DNA of 64,000 bases from Blastocystis hominis (lineage: Eukaryota > Sar > Bigyra > Opalinata > Blastocystidae), in the NCBI RefSeq assembly GCF_000151665.1, contig NW_013171816.1, positions 605,176 through 669,175 on the forward strand. The letters run 5' to 3'. The number at the start of each line of letters is the position of its first letter. The first letter of the stretch is position 1. Shown here one piece after another: positions 53,302 through 64,000 of the stretch. The notes beneath the pieces are model-generated. The model did no database searches. It saw only the letters and a list, made by a program, of their open reading frames with translations, and was not told the origin of the DNA. A program made the translations under genes and the position numbers.

Positions 53302-54748
53302 ACGTGAAAAAGGATTCAATATTAGATGGCTTTTGGTGCCGTACTGACAGCGTTTACATTGCTGAAAATAAACATAAATAACAAAAAGAATAGAGAAAAG
53401 AATAATGCAAGAGTGTGTCGTTCATTTTGTTATCCCTGCATTATGAAGCTTATTACAGAAAGTAGGGGGACAGAATCTAAAAAGAAATGTTAGTGTAATC
53501 AACATATCGAAAGGCATTCGTTCTTATTTGAGACACAACATAAAATGCAATGATTGATTGCAGATAGGATTGATATAGAATGAATTGATGCATGTATAAG
53601 GGAATATGTAAAACTGTTATCTTGGATTATCACAGGAAATGAGAATTAGGTTAATGATATCTAACTAGAAAAGTATTGCCCTTGAAAAAAAATTGTAAAT
53701 AGCAGAATCGAATAGGACTTAGAATATATGCTGTATGAACAATGACAAAGAGATAGTTTATTGAAGAGCACTTATATTGATGAAAACTATTATGATGAGT
53801 AATGAAATGAACATGCAGTGTTATTAAAAAAGTGGATTAACTGTATTATAAGTTTAAGACAGAGAGAATCAGGGATAATAAACTGATGATAACTGAGTGT
53901 GTGATTTATATTAATAGTTGTGAAGAAATATTGACATTCGTAAATCGTACAGTTTATTAAATGCAATCCATGTAAGCGAGCCAACCGGATGCTCAAAAAG
54001 TGTTATTAAGGTAGAAGAAAATCAAAGAAATGTGTTATTAGAAATAGCATTTTATAGGTGAATCATTATGGGGAAATCAAACGAAAAAAAGGGAAAGGAA
54101 CAGTGGTAATAAACTCATTGTGATCTATTCATAGACAGCAATTCAACTAATGTTAGATACTATACAAGATCTGAATTATTGGTACATGTCTTGTGGAATT
54201 GTAAAACACAATTCACAAACTGCAAGAATGATTTTGTAGATTGATTGAAAAAAACAAAATAAAGTTAAGGCTGACATTAGCCAATATGAAAAGATAGTCA
54301 AAAGAACCCAGAAAATGGATACAATACACTAACTGAAATACGTGTCATAAGCATTTTTAGCTAAAGTATATATGGTTTAAAGAATTCAATACATCTCTAT
54401 GAGTCTTATATACTGAAATCAGTAGATATCATTCAATGTAGGGTGTCTTTTCACTTGCTCATCCTTAACATGTATCACTGATCGATGTTTTCTAAACATT
54501 TACTGATGTTTTCTATCTTCTCTATTGCAATTCTTCTCTTTGACTATTGGAGTTTTAACCTTCACTCTTTCTCACTTCCCTCATTTCTACATATCCCACC
54601 CTCTCTCTCTAAACTCTATCCCAATCTAATTCCCTTCTTACAAAGCAACGATCCCCTCTCTTTTAATCATCCCTATACATACATACATACATACATACAT
54701 ATTCTTTTTTCCTCTCTCACCATCACCACCCACTCATTTATTTCTTCA
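53302..54748. other. Gene-free AT-rich region
   Basis: About 1.45 kb has no supported gene, RNA or repeat except the ATAC tract at 54675-54702. The only open frames are short and A/T-driven. It is the largest gap in the window and lies beyond the actin 3' end and the Asteroid/XPG-like gene 3' end, so no start codon needs it as a promoter. Confidence 0.5.
54675..54702. repeat. ATAC microsatellite
   Basis: About seven ATAC units lie downstream of the actin gene end. Confidence 0.85.
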
Positions 54749-54756
54749 AACAAACA
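54749..54756 (-). terminator. Poly(A) motif of the actin gene
   Basis: TGTTTGTT on the minus strand lies 34 bases beyond the actin TAA. Confidence 0.6.
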
Positions 54757-54790
54757 ACTCACATCCTTTCCTCTACACTCGTCTTCCACG

Positions 54791-56016
54791 TTACGACACG
54801 CACTTTCTGTGCACAATCTCGGCTCCCGACTCATCATACTCCTCCTTGGTGATCCAGCAATCCTGGAACGACGACAGCTGCGCCAGCATGCCTCCTCCAA
54901 TCCACACCATGTACTTTCGGTCCGGCGAGGCGATCACGCGCACCTTGATGCTCGACGGCACCAGCGCGGTGAGCTCCTTCTGCATTCGGTCTCCCATTCC
55001 ATCGAAGAAGGTCGTGCCTCCCGACAGCACCACGTTGTTGTACAGATCGCGACGCAGATCCACGTCGCACTTCGAGATCGTCTGGTACACCGCATCGTGG
55101 ATGCCGTTCGCGGACAGCTCGCGGCCCGCCAGCGACGGGTTGAACAGAATCTCGGGCACACGGAAGCGCTCGCTGTTGATTTGAATCACCTTGCCGTCCG
55201 GCATCTCGTACGATCGCTCCAGCTTGCTCGAGTTCTGCGAGTCCTTCAGCTCCTTGTCGAAGTCCAGAGCCACGTAGCACAGCTTCTCCTTAATGTCGCG
55301 AGCGATCTCCTTCTCCGAAGAGGACGTCAGCTGCAGACCGCGCTCGGTCAGCATTGTCTGCATCGCCTCCGTCAGATCACGACCAGCCAGATCCATACGC
55401 ATGATCGCGTGAGGAAGCGTGTAGCCCTCGAAAATGGGGACAGTGTGAGAGACACCATCACCAGAGTCAATCACGCAACCCGTGGTACGACCAGCGGCGT
55501 ACAGAGACAGCACAGCCTGAATCTGAATGTACATGGCAGGCACGTTGAACGTCTCGAACATAATCTGAGTCATACGCTCTCTGTTCGCCTTAGGATTCAA
55601 AGGAGCCTCGGTCAGAAGCACGGGATGTTCATCAGGAGCAACACGCAGCTCATTGTAGAAGGTGTGGTGCCAGATCTTCTCCATATCGTCCCAGTTGGTC
55701 ACAATTCCGTGCTCAATGGGATACTTCAAGTTCAGAATTCCACGACGAGAATTGATCTCATCGCCAATGTAATAGTCCTTCGTATCACCGGCAACGTGCA
55801 CGGTGGTCGACTTATGACGTCCAATAATAGACTGGAACACACAGCGAGGCTTGTCTTCTCCGGCGAAACCAGCCTTCACCATTCCAGATCCGTTATCAAT
55901 GACGAGAGCTACAGCAACGGTTAGACTCTGCAACGAACAACCACCAATCTCACTGACAACTTCGGCATACACCGAGCTCCTTCACGCAGAGCACACTACC
56001 TACTAGTTTGTGACAT
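54791..56016 (-). CDS. ACT: Actin (divergent)
   Basis: This is the filament-forming cytoskeletal ATPase. The first exon gives MSQT; a 95-base intron (56003-55909, GTAGGT...CTGTAG) splits a Thr codon and leads to [20 protein letters not shown]. Typical actin sequence follows: [20 protein letters not shown] (with the His that is methylated in other actins), [71 protein letters not shown] and [19 protein letters not shown]. The length is about 376 residues. It is more divergent than most actins: the D-loop region reads [20 protein letters not shown], and the usual terminal Phe is replaced by VS. The nucleotide-binding motifs are complete. It could be the main actin of this lineage or a second copy; no other copy is visible here. 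Confidence 0.95.
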
Positions 56017-56109
56017 TTTGTAGAGAGTACAGAGAAGTTTATGTGAAAACTATGGTGGAACAGAAAAAAACGGTACTGTCCCGAAATGAAACTCCTCCTC
56101 CTTTTGGCT

Positions 56110-56117
56110 AACAAACA
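56110..56117 (-). terminator. Poly(A) motif of the PNO gene
   Basis: TGTTTGTT on the minus strand lies 79 bases beyond the PNO TAA (56199-56197). Confidence 0.6.
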
Positions 56118-56196
56118 AGACTAAAATCAATCAAGCAACTTGCTCCACAATACTGTGCAATCCTTTAAACCCATCCGACCCATCCTTCGATCGCCC

Positions 56197-59100
56197 TTAC
56201 GACCAGGCCTCGACGACATATCTTCCCTCGTTCTTGATGCTGTTCAGCATGTCCATGGCCTCCTGCTCGCTCTTCTTATACACGCTCTCGAAGGCCTTGA
56301 GAATGGCCTTTTCGATGGCGGTGGGCACGCTTCCAGCAGGTCCGCAATAGAAGAAGTATCCCTTCTTTTCGACGAGCACGTCGCAGACCAGCGCTGGATT
56401 CTCCTCCACCTTGTGCTGGATGTACACCTTCTGCGCCTGGTCGCGCGAGAACGCGGGCAGCAGGTGGCTGATCACGCCCTCCTTCTCCAGCGCCTCGAAC
56501 TCCTCGCCGAACAGGAACTCCTTCGCGCGGTAGCGCAGTCCCATCATGAAGACCACGTCGCCGATCGTCTTGCCGCTGTGCTTCTGCACGGCCTTCTCCT
56601 GCACGAACGCGCGGAACGGCGCGATGCCCGTGCCCAGACCCGCCATCAGCAGCGGCGCCGAGCTGTCCTCGGGCATGAACAGCGCTCCGCCGTTCACCGA
56701 CACGGCGACCTGCACGGGTCCGTTGCTGAGGTCCAGGCCGTCCAGGTAGCCCGTGCACAGTCCCGTCTTCTCCGCGCCCGACGCCGTCTTCCACGTGTTC
56801 ACCACGATGCACAGCTCCAGCAGGTGCGGGTCGCGCAGCTGCGACGAGGCGATCGAGTACAGGCGCGGCTTGATCGCGGGCACCACTTCCAGCAGGTGCG
56901 CCAGGTCCACGCGGCAGCGGAAGTGCTCCAGCACGTCCATCACGCTCGCCGTCTCCGCCGCGAAGCGCTGCGCCAGCTCGCCCTCGCCGCGCGAAAGCGC
57001 CGCCAGCTGCGCGGCCTCGTCACCCTCCGCGAAGTAGCTCATGGTCTTGAAGAGCTTGCGCGAAGGACGGCCCGCGAGGTCGAGGATCTCCGCCGCGATC
57101 TTGCCCACCGTGGTGGTCTTGGGGAACTTGTCCGCCAGGGACTCGCTGCTGCTCGCGATGCCCACGATCGTCTCCGCGTCCTGCGCCAGGTACGCGCAGA
57201 AGCGCTGCACCAGCGCGTCCGTGTTCTTGGGGTAGATCGCCAGCGCGTCGCCCACCTTGTAGCGGATGTCCGTCTTGTCCAGGTCGAACACCAGGTGCAT
57301 GATGTTGCGGTCGTAGTCCGCCGGCGTCATCCGCGTCTTCTTCACTAGCGGGATCAGCTGCGCGTCGCCGGGCAGGAAGCGGCGCCGCGACACGTGCGCG
57401 CTCGCGTCCTTCACGGACACCGCGAAGTTGCTGGGCGGCACGCCTTCGTAGACCGGCTCGGGCACGCCGCTCTGCTCCCAGAACACCGGCACCCAGTTCT
57501 CCCACGCCGTCATGTAGCGCTCCGGATCCTGGTCGTTCGCCAGCGTCAGGTCGATCGACTTGGCGCCCAGGGCCTGCAGACGGGCGTGGATCTGCTTCGC
57601 CGCCGCGTTGTAGTTGGCGAAGCTCGAGTCGCCCAGACCGAACACGTGGATCTCCACGTTCTTCAGCAGGTCGCTGGGATGCTCCTTGCTCGCCTCCGCG
57701 AAGAAGGCCTTCGCGTTCTTCGGGAACTCGCCGTTGCCCGCCGTCGAGCACAGGATCACCACGTGCTTCTTCGTCGCCAGGTCCTCCATGCTCATCTCGT
57801 CCAGCTCGTTCACCGTCACCTCCACCTGGCGCGCCTCCGCCTCCTGCATCAGCGTCAGCGCCAGATCCTTCGAGTGGTTCGTCTCCGATCCGTACAGAAT
57901 CGTCAGTTCGTAGCTTGATCCAGATCCAGATCCAGAACTCGTCGCCGAAGCGGCAGCCAGCTTGGCGAGGGGCATGGCGCGACGCACGAAGTCGTCGTGG
58001 CGCTCCTGGAGATGGTTCTTCAGCTCGGCGTGCAGCTCCTCGGCCACCTGCGGACGCGTGCGATTGAGCTCCAAGAATCGGCGCTCGTTGGCCAGGAAGT
58101 TCTTGAGGTCATCGCTCAGATCCTTCTTGTAGTCCAGCTGGAAGGCGTTCTTGCCGTTAGCGCTCAGACGCGGGTCGTAGCGGTAGAGCGGCCAGTAGCC
58201 CGACTTCACCGCCAGCTCCACCTCCTTGAAGGTGGCGCGCATCGCGGGCACGACGTTCTGCATCAGGCAGGGGCAGTAGCAGAAGATGATGGACGGTCCG
58301 TTGTACGACTCGGCCTCGTTGAACGCGCGGATCGCCTGCGCCATGTCGGCGTAGAGCGCCACGGAGGCCACGTACACGTTGCGGTAGGACATGGCCATCA
58401 AGCCCATCTCCTTCTTGTGCGTGAACTTACCGCCCGCGGCGAACTGCTGCACGGCGGACATGGGCGTGGCCTTCGACTTCTGGCCTCCCGTGTTCGAGTA
58501 CATCTCCGTGTCCAGCACCACGATGTTCACGTCCTCGCCGGTCGACAGCACGTGGTCCACGCCTCCGTAGCCGATATCGTACGCCCAGCCGTCGCCTCCG
58601 ATGATCCACTGCGAGATCTTCGGGAACAGATCGCGGTCGCGGATCACCGCGGCCAGCTTGGCGGACACTTCCTTGCCCTCCAGGCCGCTCAGCACGTCCA
58701 TCACCTGGTTCGCCACGCTCTGGCAGCGGCGGCCATCGCTGTAGTTCTCCAGCCACTCCGCCAGCAAATCGGCGAGTCCCTCGGGCAGCGTCGCGGCCTC
58801 CTCCTTCAGCAGCGCCTCCACGTTCTCGCGCAGCACGCGGCGGCGCTGCGACACGGACACGGACATTCCCAGACCGTACTCGGCGTTGTCCTCGAACAGC
58901 GAGTTGGCCCACGCGGGTCCCTGGCCGCGCGCGTTGTGCGTGTAGGGGTTGAACGAGGCCGTGCCTCCCCAGATCGACGAGCAGCCCGTCGCGTTCGCGA
59001 TGTTCATGCGCTCTCCGAACAGCTGCGTGATCAGCTTCACGTAGGGCGTCTCACCGCAGCCATCGCACGCGCCGCTGAACTCCAGCATGGGCTGGTGGAA

Positions 59101-61578
59101 CTGCACCGAGCGCACGTCGTTGCGGCCCACCAGGTCGCCCTTGCTCGGCACCGTCATCGCGTACTCCCAGTTCGCCGCCTCCTGCGTCTTCATCACCTCG
59201 AAGTCCTTCATCACCAGCGCGTCGTCGCCGCACGCCTCCACGCACAGCTGGCAGCCCGTGCAGTCCAGAGGCGACACCTGGATGCGGAACCGCATGTTGT
59301 TCAGCGCGCCGCCGCCCGTCGCCTTGAGCGTCTTGAAGCCCTCCGGCGCCTTCGCGGCCTCCTCCTCGGTGAGCAGCACGGGGCGAATGCAGGCGTGCGG
59401 ACACACGGTGGCGCACTGGTTGCACTGGATGCACTTGTCGATCTGCCACTCGGGGTTCATGATGGCGATGCCTCGCTTCTCGTACCGCGTCGTGCCGGAA
59501 GGCATCACGCCGCCGGGACGGAACACCGACACCGGCAGATTGTCGCCCTCGTAGCGCACGATCGGCAGCATCACCTTGTTCACGAACTCGGGAGCGCCCT
59601 CGATCTCGTGCGGCTTCTCCACCTCCGCGTTCATCCACGCCTCGCGCGGATACTCGATCTGGTGCACCGCCTCCAGCGAGTTGTCGATGCAGTCCCAGTT
59701 GTTGCGCACGATGTGCTCGCCCTTCTTGATGTACGTCTTCTCCACCATCTTCTTCATGATCGGCACCACTTCCTCCACGTCCATGCAGCCCGTCAGCTTG
59801 AAGTACACGATTCCCATCGTCGTGTTCACGTACTTCCCCAGATGGTACTTGCCCGCCAGCGCCGTCGCGTCCACCACGAACAGCCGCGCGTTCTTCCGCG
59901 CCAGGATGCGCTTCGCCTTCCCGGGCAGCAGCGCCTCCATCTCCTCCAGCGTGGTCGCGCTCGTGTTCAGCAGGAAGATTCCGTTCTCCTTCAGCGCGGA
60001 GAACATGTCGAACTTGTACAGATAGGAGCTCTTGCTGCACGACACGTAGTCCGCGCAGCGAATGTTGTACGGACAGTCGATCGGCTCCTTGCCGTAGCGC
60101 AGGTAGTTCACGCTCCAGCCGTTCGACTTCTTGGCCTCGTACTCGGAGTAGCCCTGCACGTTCAGGTTGTGGTAATCTCCCAGGATCTTCATGATCGTCT
60201 TCGACACCGACACCGTGCCGTCCGATCCCATGCCCCACATGATCGCCTGGTAGATGCCCGCGGGCACCGTGTCCGGCTCGGGCAGCTGCGGCAGCGAGCG
60301 GTACGTCACATCATCGTTGATACCCACGCTGAAGCTGCGGATCGGCTTCTCGGCGCGGAGGTTCTGGAACACCGACATCGCCTGCCCGGGCGTGAAGTCC
60401 TTCGATCCCAGTCCGTAGCGACCGCCGATGATCATCGGGCGCAGCTCCGTCTCCCCGGTGCTGAACGACGTGCACACGTCCAGATACAGCGGCTCGCCGA
60501 TGGCCGCCGCGTCCTTGCTTCGGTCCAGCACGGCGATGCGCTTCACGGTCTTGGGCAGCACCTCCAGGAAGTGCTTCACGCTCCACGGACGGAACAGACG
60601 CACCTTCAGCACGCCCACCTTGCTGCCGCGCGCGTTCAGATAGTTCGCCGTCTCGTGCACCACGTTGGCGCCCGATCCCATGCACACCACCACGTCCTCC
60701 GCGTCCTCCGCGCCGTAGTACTCGAACAGGCGGTAGCGGCGACCGAACACCGGCGCCATCTCCTCGAACACCTTGTCCACGATCTCGGGCACCTGCGTGT
60801 AGGCAGCGTTGCCCGCCTCCACGCACTGCATGTAGATGTCGGGGCTCTGCGCCGTGCCGCGCAGGTCGGGGTGGTTGGGGTTCACGGCGCGCGCGCGGTG
60901 ACGACGCACCGCCTCCCAGGGAACGAACTGCTTCATGGACTCCTCGTCGATCACGCGGATGTTCGTCGTCTCGTGCGACGTGCGGAAGCCATCGAAGAAG
61001 TGCACGAAGGGAAGACTCGCACGAAGGGACGCTATATGCGCGCATAAAGCAATGTCGTGCGCTTCTTGCACCGACTGGGAGCACAGGAAACTGAAACCCG
61101 TCGAACGGCAAGCCATGATATCCGAGTGCTCACCGTAGATGCACAGAGCCTGACCCGCCACGGAACGGGCAGAGACGTGGAACACGCAGGGAAGCATCTC
61201 TCCAGCAATCTTGTACATGTTGGGAATCATCAGCAACAGTCCCTGAGAGCAAGTGAAGGTCGAGCAGAGACCTCCTCCCACCAGAGCTCCGTGAACAGCA
61301 CCAGACGCTCCAGCCTCGGACTGCATCTCCACGACCGTACTTAAATATCACAGAAAGAGGCTGCAACCTACCCGACCTGGCCAAACACATTCTTCATTCC
61401 GCGGCTGGCATAAGCATCGCAATTGGTAGCCATCGGAGTAGAAGGAGTAATCGGGTAAATGAAGCAATTGTCACAGAACTGGTACCTATACGGAAACGCC
61501 CATCGGAGGCACGTACGCAACATAAGAAGCAGCATCATTACCAGTCACTGTTTGATTCTTATAATGCACCTCAGGCAT
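56197..61578 (-). CDS. PNO: Pyruvate:NADP+ oxidoreductase (PFOR-P450 reductase fusion)
   Basis: The enzyme decarboxylates pyruvate to acetyl-CoA and passes the electrons to NADP+. ATG 61578 (MPEVHYKNQTVTGNDAASYVA) is followed by introns of 31 and 32 bases, then one exon of over 5 kb; the product is about 1,770 residues. PFOR part: YPITPSTPM, VVEMQSEAGASGAVHG, the CoA/pyruvate domains, two 4Fe-4S motifs (CIQCNQCATVCPHAC and CTGCQLCVEAC), the proximal cluster cysteines (CDGC, ATGCSSIWGG) and the thiamine-diphosphate site GDGWAYDIGYGGVDHVLS. A Ser-Gly linker (SSGSGSGSS, about 57945-57918) leads to a flavodoxin domain (LTILYGSETNHSKDLALTL). The FAD/NADPH reductase domain follows: RLYSIASS, GTGIAPFRAFVQEK, YFFYCGPAGSVPTAIEK. 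All cofactor motifs look intact. No basic presequence precedes the PFOR domain in this model. The stop is TAA at 56199-56197. Confidence 0.95.
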
Positions 61579-61976
61579 CGTTCTACGTGATTACGTACAT
61601 ATGGAGCTACCTACCTTTGTGATAGAGAAGAAAATGATTCTGTTCCAGAGTTCCACGGTTCTATTACATGAGCACAGTAGAGAGTGACGAAACACTATGG
61701 TTCTAGGGCAATATTTTGAAACGAGATAGCTATTTCAATGCTGATTTGCAGATTGTGAATGTGTTTACGGCTGAAAAAAGGAATGGATACGAAAGGGTGT
61801 CATTCCACTGGAATCAATAGGAAATAGTGTATAGTACTCTATTTCTAAAATGGATGCGAAATGAAAGTTGCAAAACGTAACCTGTAAAGTGAAATCGAAA
61901 CAAATTGGCAAGCTTTATTTCACACTCGATTGATAGAGTTTCCATAGAGATCTTTCACAACTCAATTCATAGAAAA
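61579..61976. promoter_or_regulatory. Divergent promoter region, PNO and PUS1
   Basis: These 398 bases separate the PNO start (minus) and the PUS1 start (plus). They are AT-rich in the right half. Nothing else is recognised. Confidence 0.4.
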
Positions 61977-63534
61977 ATGAGTGAATCAGAACCGAAAGTA
62001 GTAGCTGTTATAGACGAAGCAGCTACGAAAAAGAAATATGTTGTCATGTTTGGTTATTGCGGAACTGCCTATCATGGCTTACAAACGTAATATCGTTATC
62101 GAATAGGATCATTTTGCAGGAATAAGAATACAGACACGATTGATGATGCACTAATCGAGGGATTGCACAAAGCCTGTGTAATCACAGATTCGAACTTTTA
62201 TGCGGAAAATCGATTTGTGAAGGTATTAAAGAAATCGAGTTGCACTGATTGTATATAGAATGGATGGAATCGCGCAGCTAGAACGGACAAGGGTGTTCAC
62301 GCAGCAGGAAACGTGATCAGTTGCAAGTTGGAAGTGGTCCAGGGAAAGGAGGAAGAGACTGTGGATCGAATCAACAGCTGTCTTCCAAGCGATATTCGCG
62401 TTTTTAAGATTCTGCGGTAGTTGCTTTTCTCTTCCATCGTCTCATATCTAGAACGACCAAGAATTTCAACGCCAAGAATTTCTGCGATCGTCGCCAGTAC
62501 GAATACATTCTTCCTATCGAAACGCTCTCTCCCTTCAGCTCTACTCCTCCTCTTTCCATCCGAGAGGATATTTCCCACAATTGGAAAGAGTTTGTCGAAA
62601 ATGAAGCCTACTTGCAGAAGTGCAGAGAGCACCCCGAGGAATCGATCGACAACCCCTTCGAGGATCGTCCCGATAATAGACAACGTGTCAAATCACTTCA
62701 AATCGCACAGCAACTGCTTCTCAACGAGGCTTCCTTCTCCACTTACACAGAGGATGCACAGGATCGAAGCTTTGGAGGGTGTGTTGTGAAAGACGAGTGG
62801 CCAGCCTATCTCTCTCTGGCGCTATCGCGACTGCGAGCATGCATGTCGTTGTTTGTAGGAACGCACAATTTCCACAATTACACGGTGGGCAAGTCCAGTG
62901 CCGATTCCTCTGCGCAGAGACACATTCTAGGGATTTCGGTGAGCGATCCTATTCGAATTCACGATGGATTGTATATCCGCGTGTGTTTGGAGGGACAGAG
63001 CTTCATGTTGCATCAGATTCGAAAAATGATCGGAATCGCGATCGAAGTGGCGAGAGGTCGTTGCTCACTCCACACAGTGAATAGTAGCTTGAGTCGAGGA
63101 ACCATGTTCACTCCCATGGCTCCAAGCACGGGATTGTTCTTATCGATGGTACTCTGTTGCATTATCCCTCTATTGTAGCCTATATTTTCCGAGTACAACA
63201 AGAAACAGAACGACCCAACACGAGTGATCGATTTCACGAGTGAAGATGTTCAAAGAATTCGATGCGAATTTACGAAGACACAAATTTACGAGCATATTGA
63301 CGAGCAAATCAAAGCGGAACATGTATTTTCTGCTTGGATTGCATCAAATGACAGTTTGAATAAAGAATATGTGGTAAGAATTAGGAATTTGAATTTGATG
63401 TGTTGTAGGTTTCGTACCCGAGCAAGGAAGATTTAAGCCGTATGGAGACGGAAGCACGGGAGTTAAACAAGCTCAAGAGGCGAGAAAAGGATGAGAAATG
63501 GGAGAAAAAGAGAAAGATCGAAAAGAAGGACTAA
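61977..63534 (+). CDS. PUS1: tRNA pseudouridine synthase, PUS1/TruA family
   Basis: This enzyme converts uridines in tRNA to pseudouridine. The start is ATG 61977 (MSESEPKVVAVIDEAATKKK); an in-frame TTG at 61905 is unlikely. Family blocks are KYVVMFGYCGTAYHGLQ, NTDTIDDALIEGLHKA, WNRAARTDKGVHAAGNVISC with the catalytic Asp in ARTDKGVHA, and INSCLPSDIRVFKILR. After a ~45-base intron comes NFNAKNFCDRRQYEYILP. Further on are FVGTHNFHNYTVGKS, YIRVCLEGQSFMLHQIRKMI and the typical end FTPMAPSTGLFLSMV. Small introns interrupt it about seven times. The C-terminal tail is Lys/Arg/Glu-rich (LNKLKRREKDEKWEKKRK), as in nuclear PUS1. No import signal is visible. The stop is TAA at 63532-63534, with CTTTGTTG about 20 bases after it. 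Confidence 0.92.
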
Positions 63535-63727
63535 ACGAAGTGTAGAACACCTCTTTGTTGTATCCACGTTGTGCCTCCGAATATCTATGTGCTATCTGAC
63601 GTCATCTTCCTCCTCTTAGACAGATTAGGATTGCAATCATCACGAATAATTTTGGAAAAAGCAATGCAAAATAATGCATAAATCTTATTTCGTCGCTTGC
63701 CCGATTTCATGATAATGAAGGAAAACC

Positions 63728-63738
63728 ACTGTACATAT
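63728..63738 (+). promoter_or_regulatory. Possible core promoter word of the EF-1alpha gene
   Basis: ACTGTACATAT lies about 42 bases before the EF-1alpha ATG. The same 11-mer lies about 37 bases before the GrpE ATG on the other strand. Confidence 0.3.
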
Positions 63739-63762
63739 GTTCTAACCACTCCTTATCAATAA

Positions 63763-64000
<238 letters not shown>

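Noticed and set aside
57997-61047. A 1,016-codon open frame on the plus strand opposite PNO, and similar long antisense frames opposite actin, RACK1, GDI and the type II membrane protein
   Set aside because: Their predicted proteins are His/Arg/Leu-rich mirror images of biased codons in the real gene. They show no domain and no splice-corrected continuation. The sense products match known families throughout.

Overview
The window looks like nuclear DNA of a very compact eukaryote, and everything seen fits the anaerobic gut stramenopile Blastocystis. Genes are broken by tiny introns, mostly 29-33 bases. Several genes end without a usable stop codon just before a TGTTTGTT-type motif, which is the known Blastocystis poly(A) signal whose tail addition completes UAA codons. 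One gene encodes a pyruvate:NADP+ oxidoreductase (PNO), the enzyme by which Blastocystis handles pyruvate. I found no prokaryotic operon, CRISPR array, tRNA, rRNA or virus-like element. The genus assignment is inference from these traits; the window contains no rRNA barcode.

Layout. 0-5.2 kb: an acidic protein with SUMO-like segments (cut by the window edge), a GalNAc-transferase-like enzyme, an HROB-like OB-fold protein and biotin-protein ligase. 5.2-12.5 kb: a TTC7-like TPR protein facing away from a UFD1-like protein, then a DYRK kinase. 12.5-19.7 kb: a ~1,590-residue surface protein with PA14 and putative-Ig repeats, divergent from a TBC Rab-GAP, followed by a small VPS8-tail-like RING protein. 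19.8-27.2 kb, all minus strand: an unrecognised helical protein, Rab GDI, an RCK/MAK-type kinase and a PHD-SET methyltransferase of the ATXR5/6 type. 27.6-34.2 kb: uS15 (RPS13), mitochondrial-type GrpE, an UNC93-like transporter, ITPK1 and an unrecognised acidic protein. 34.4-39.4 kb: ClpB/HSP101 and a C2-domain protein with YAQPVQ repeats. 40-45.6 kb: an unrecognised coiled-coil protein, ARL2 and an abundant-looking type II membrane protein. 46-49.2 kb: DCAF7, RACK1 and eL37. 49.9-53.3 kb: a MORN/leucine-rich-repeat protein and an Asteroid/XPG-like protein. 53.3-54.7 kb is empty. 54.8-64 kb: actin, PNO, PUS1 and the start of EF-1alpha.

Themes. Membrane traffic is well represented (TBC GAP, GDI, ARL2, TTC7-like, C2 and VPS8-tail proteins). 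So are translation (uS15, eL37, RACK1, EF-1alpha, PUS1), proteostasis (ClpB, GrpE, UFD1) and signalling (DYRK with its usual partner DCAF7, RCK kinase, ITPK1). The most informative feature is how genes end: in seven genes a phase-1 T lies exactly four bases before a TGTTTGTN motif, so polyadenylation should make the stop codon. Several convergent gene pairs share one palindromic terminator. Splice junctions below were worked out by hand from reading-frame continuity and GT...AG ends; they are predictions, not transcript evidence.
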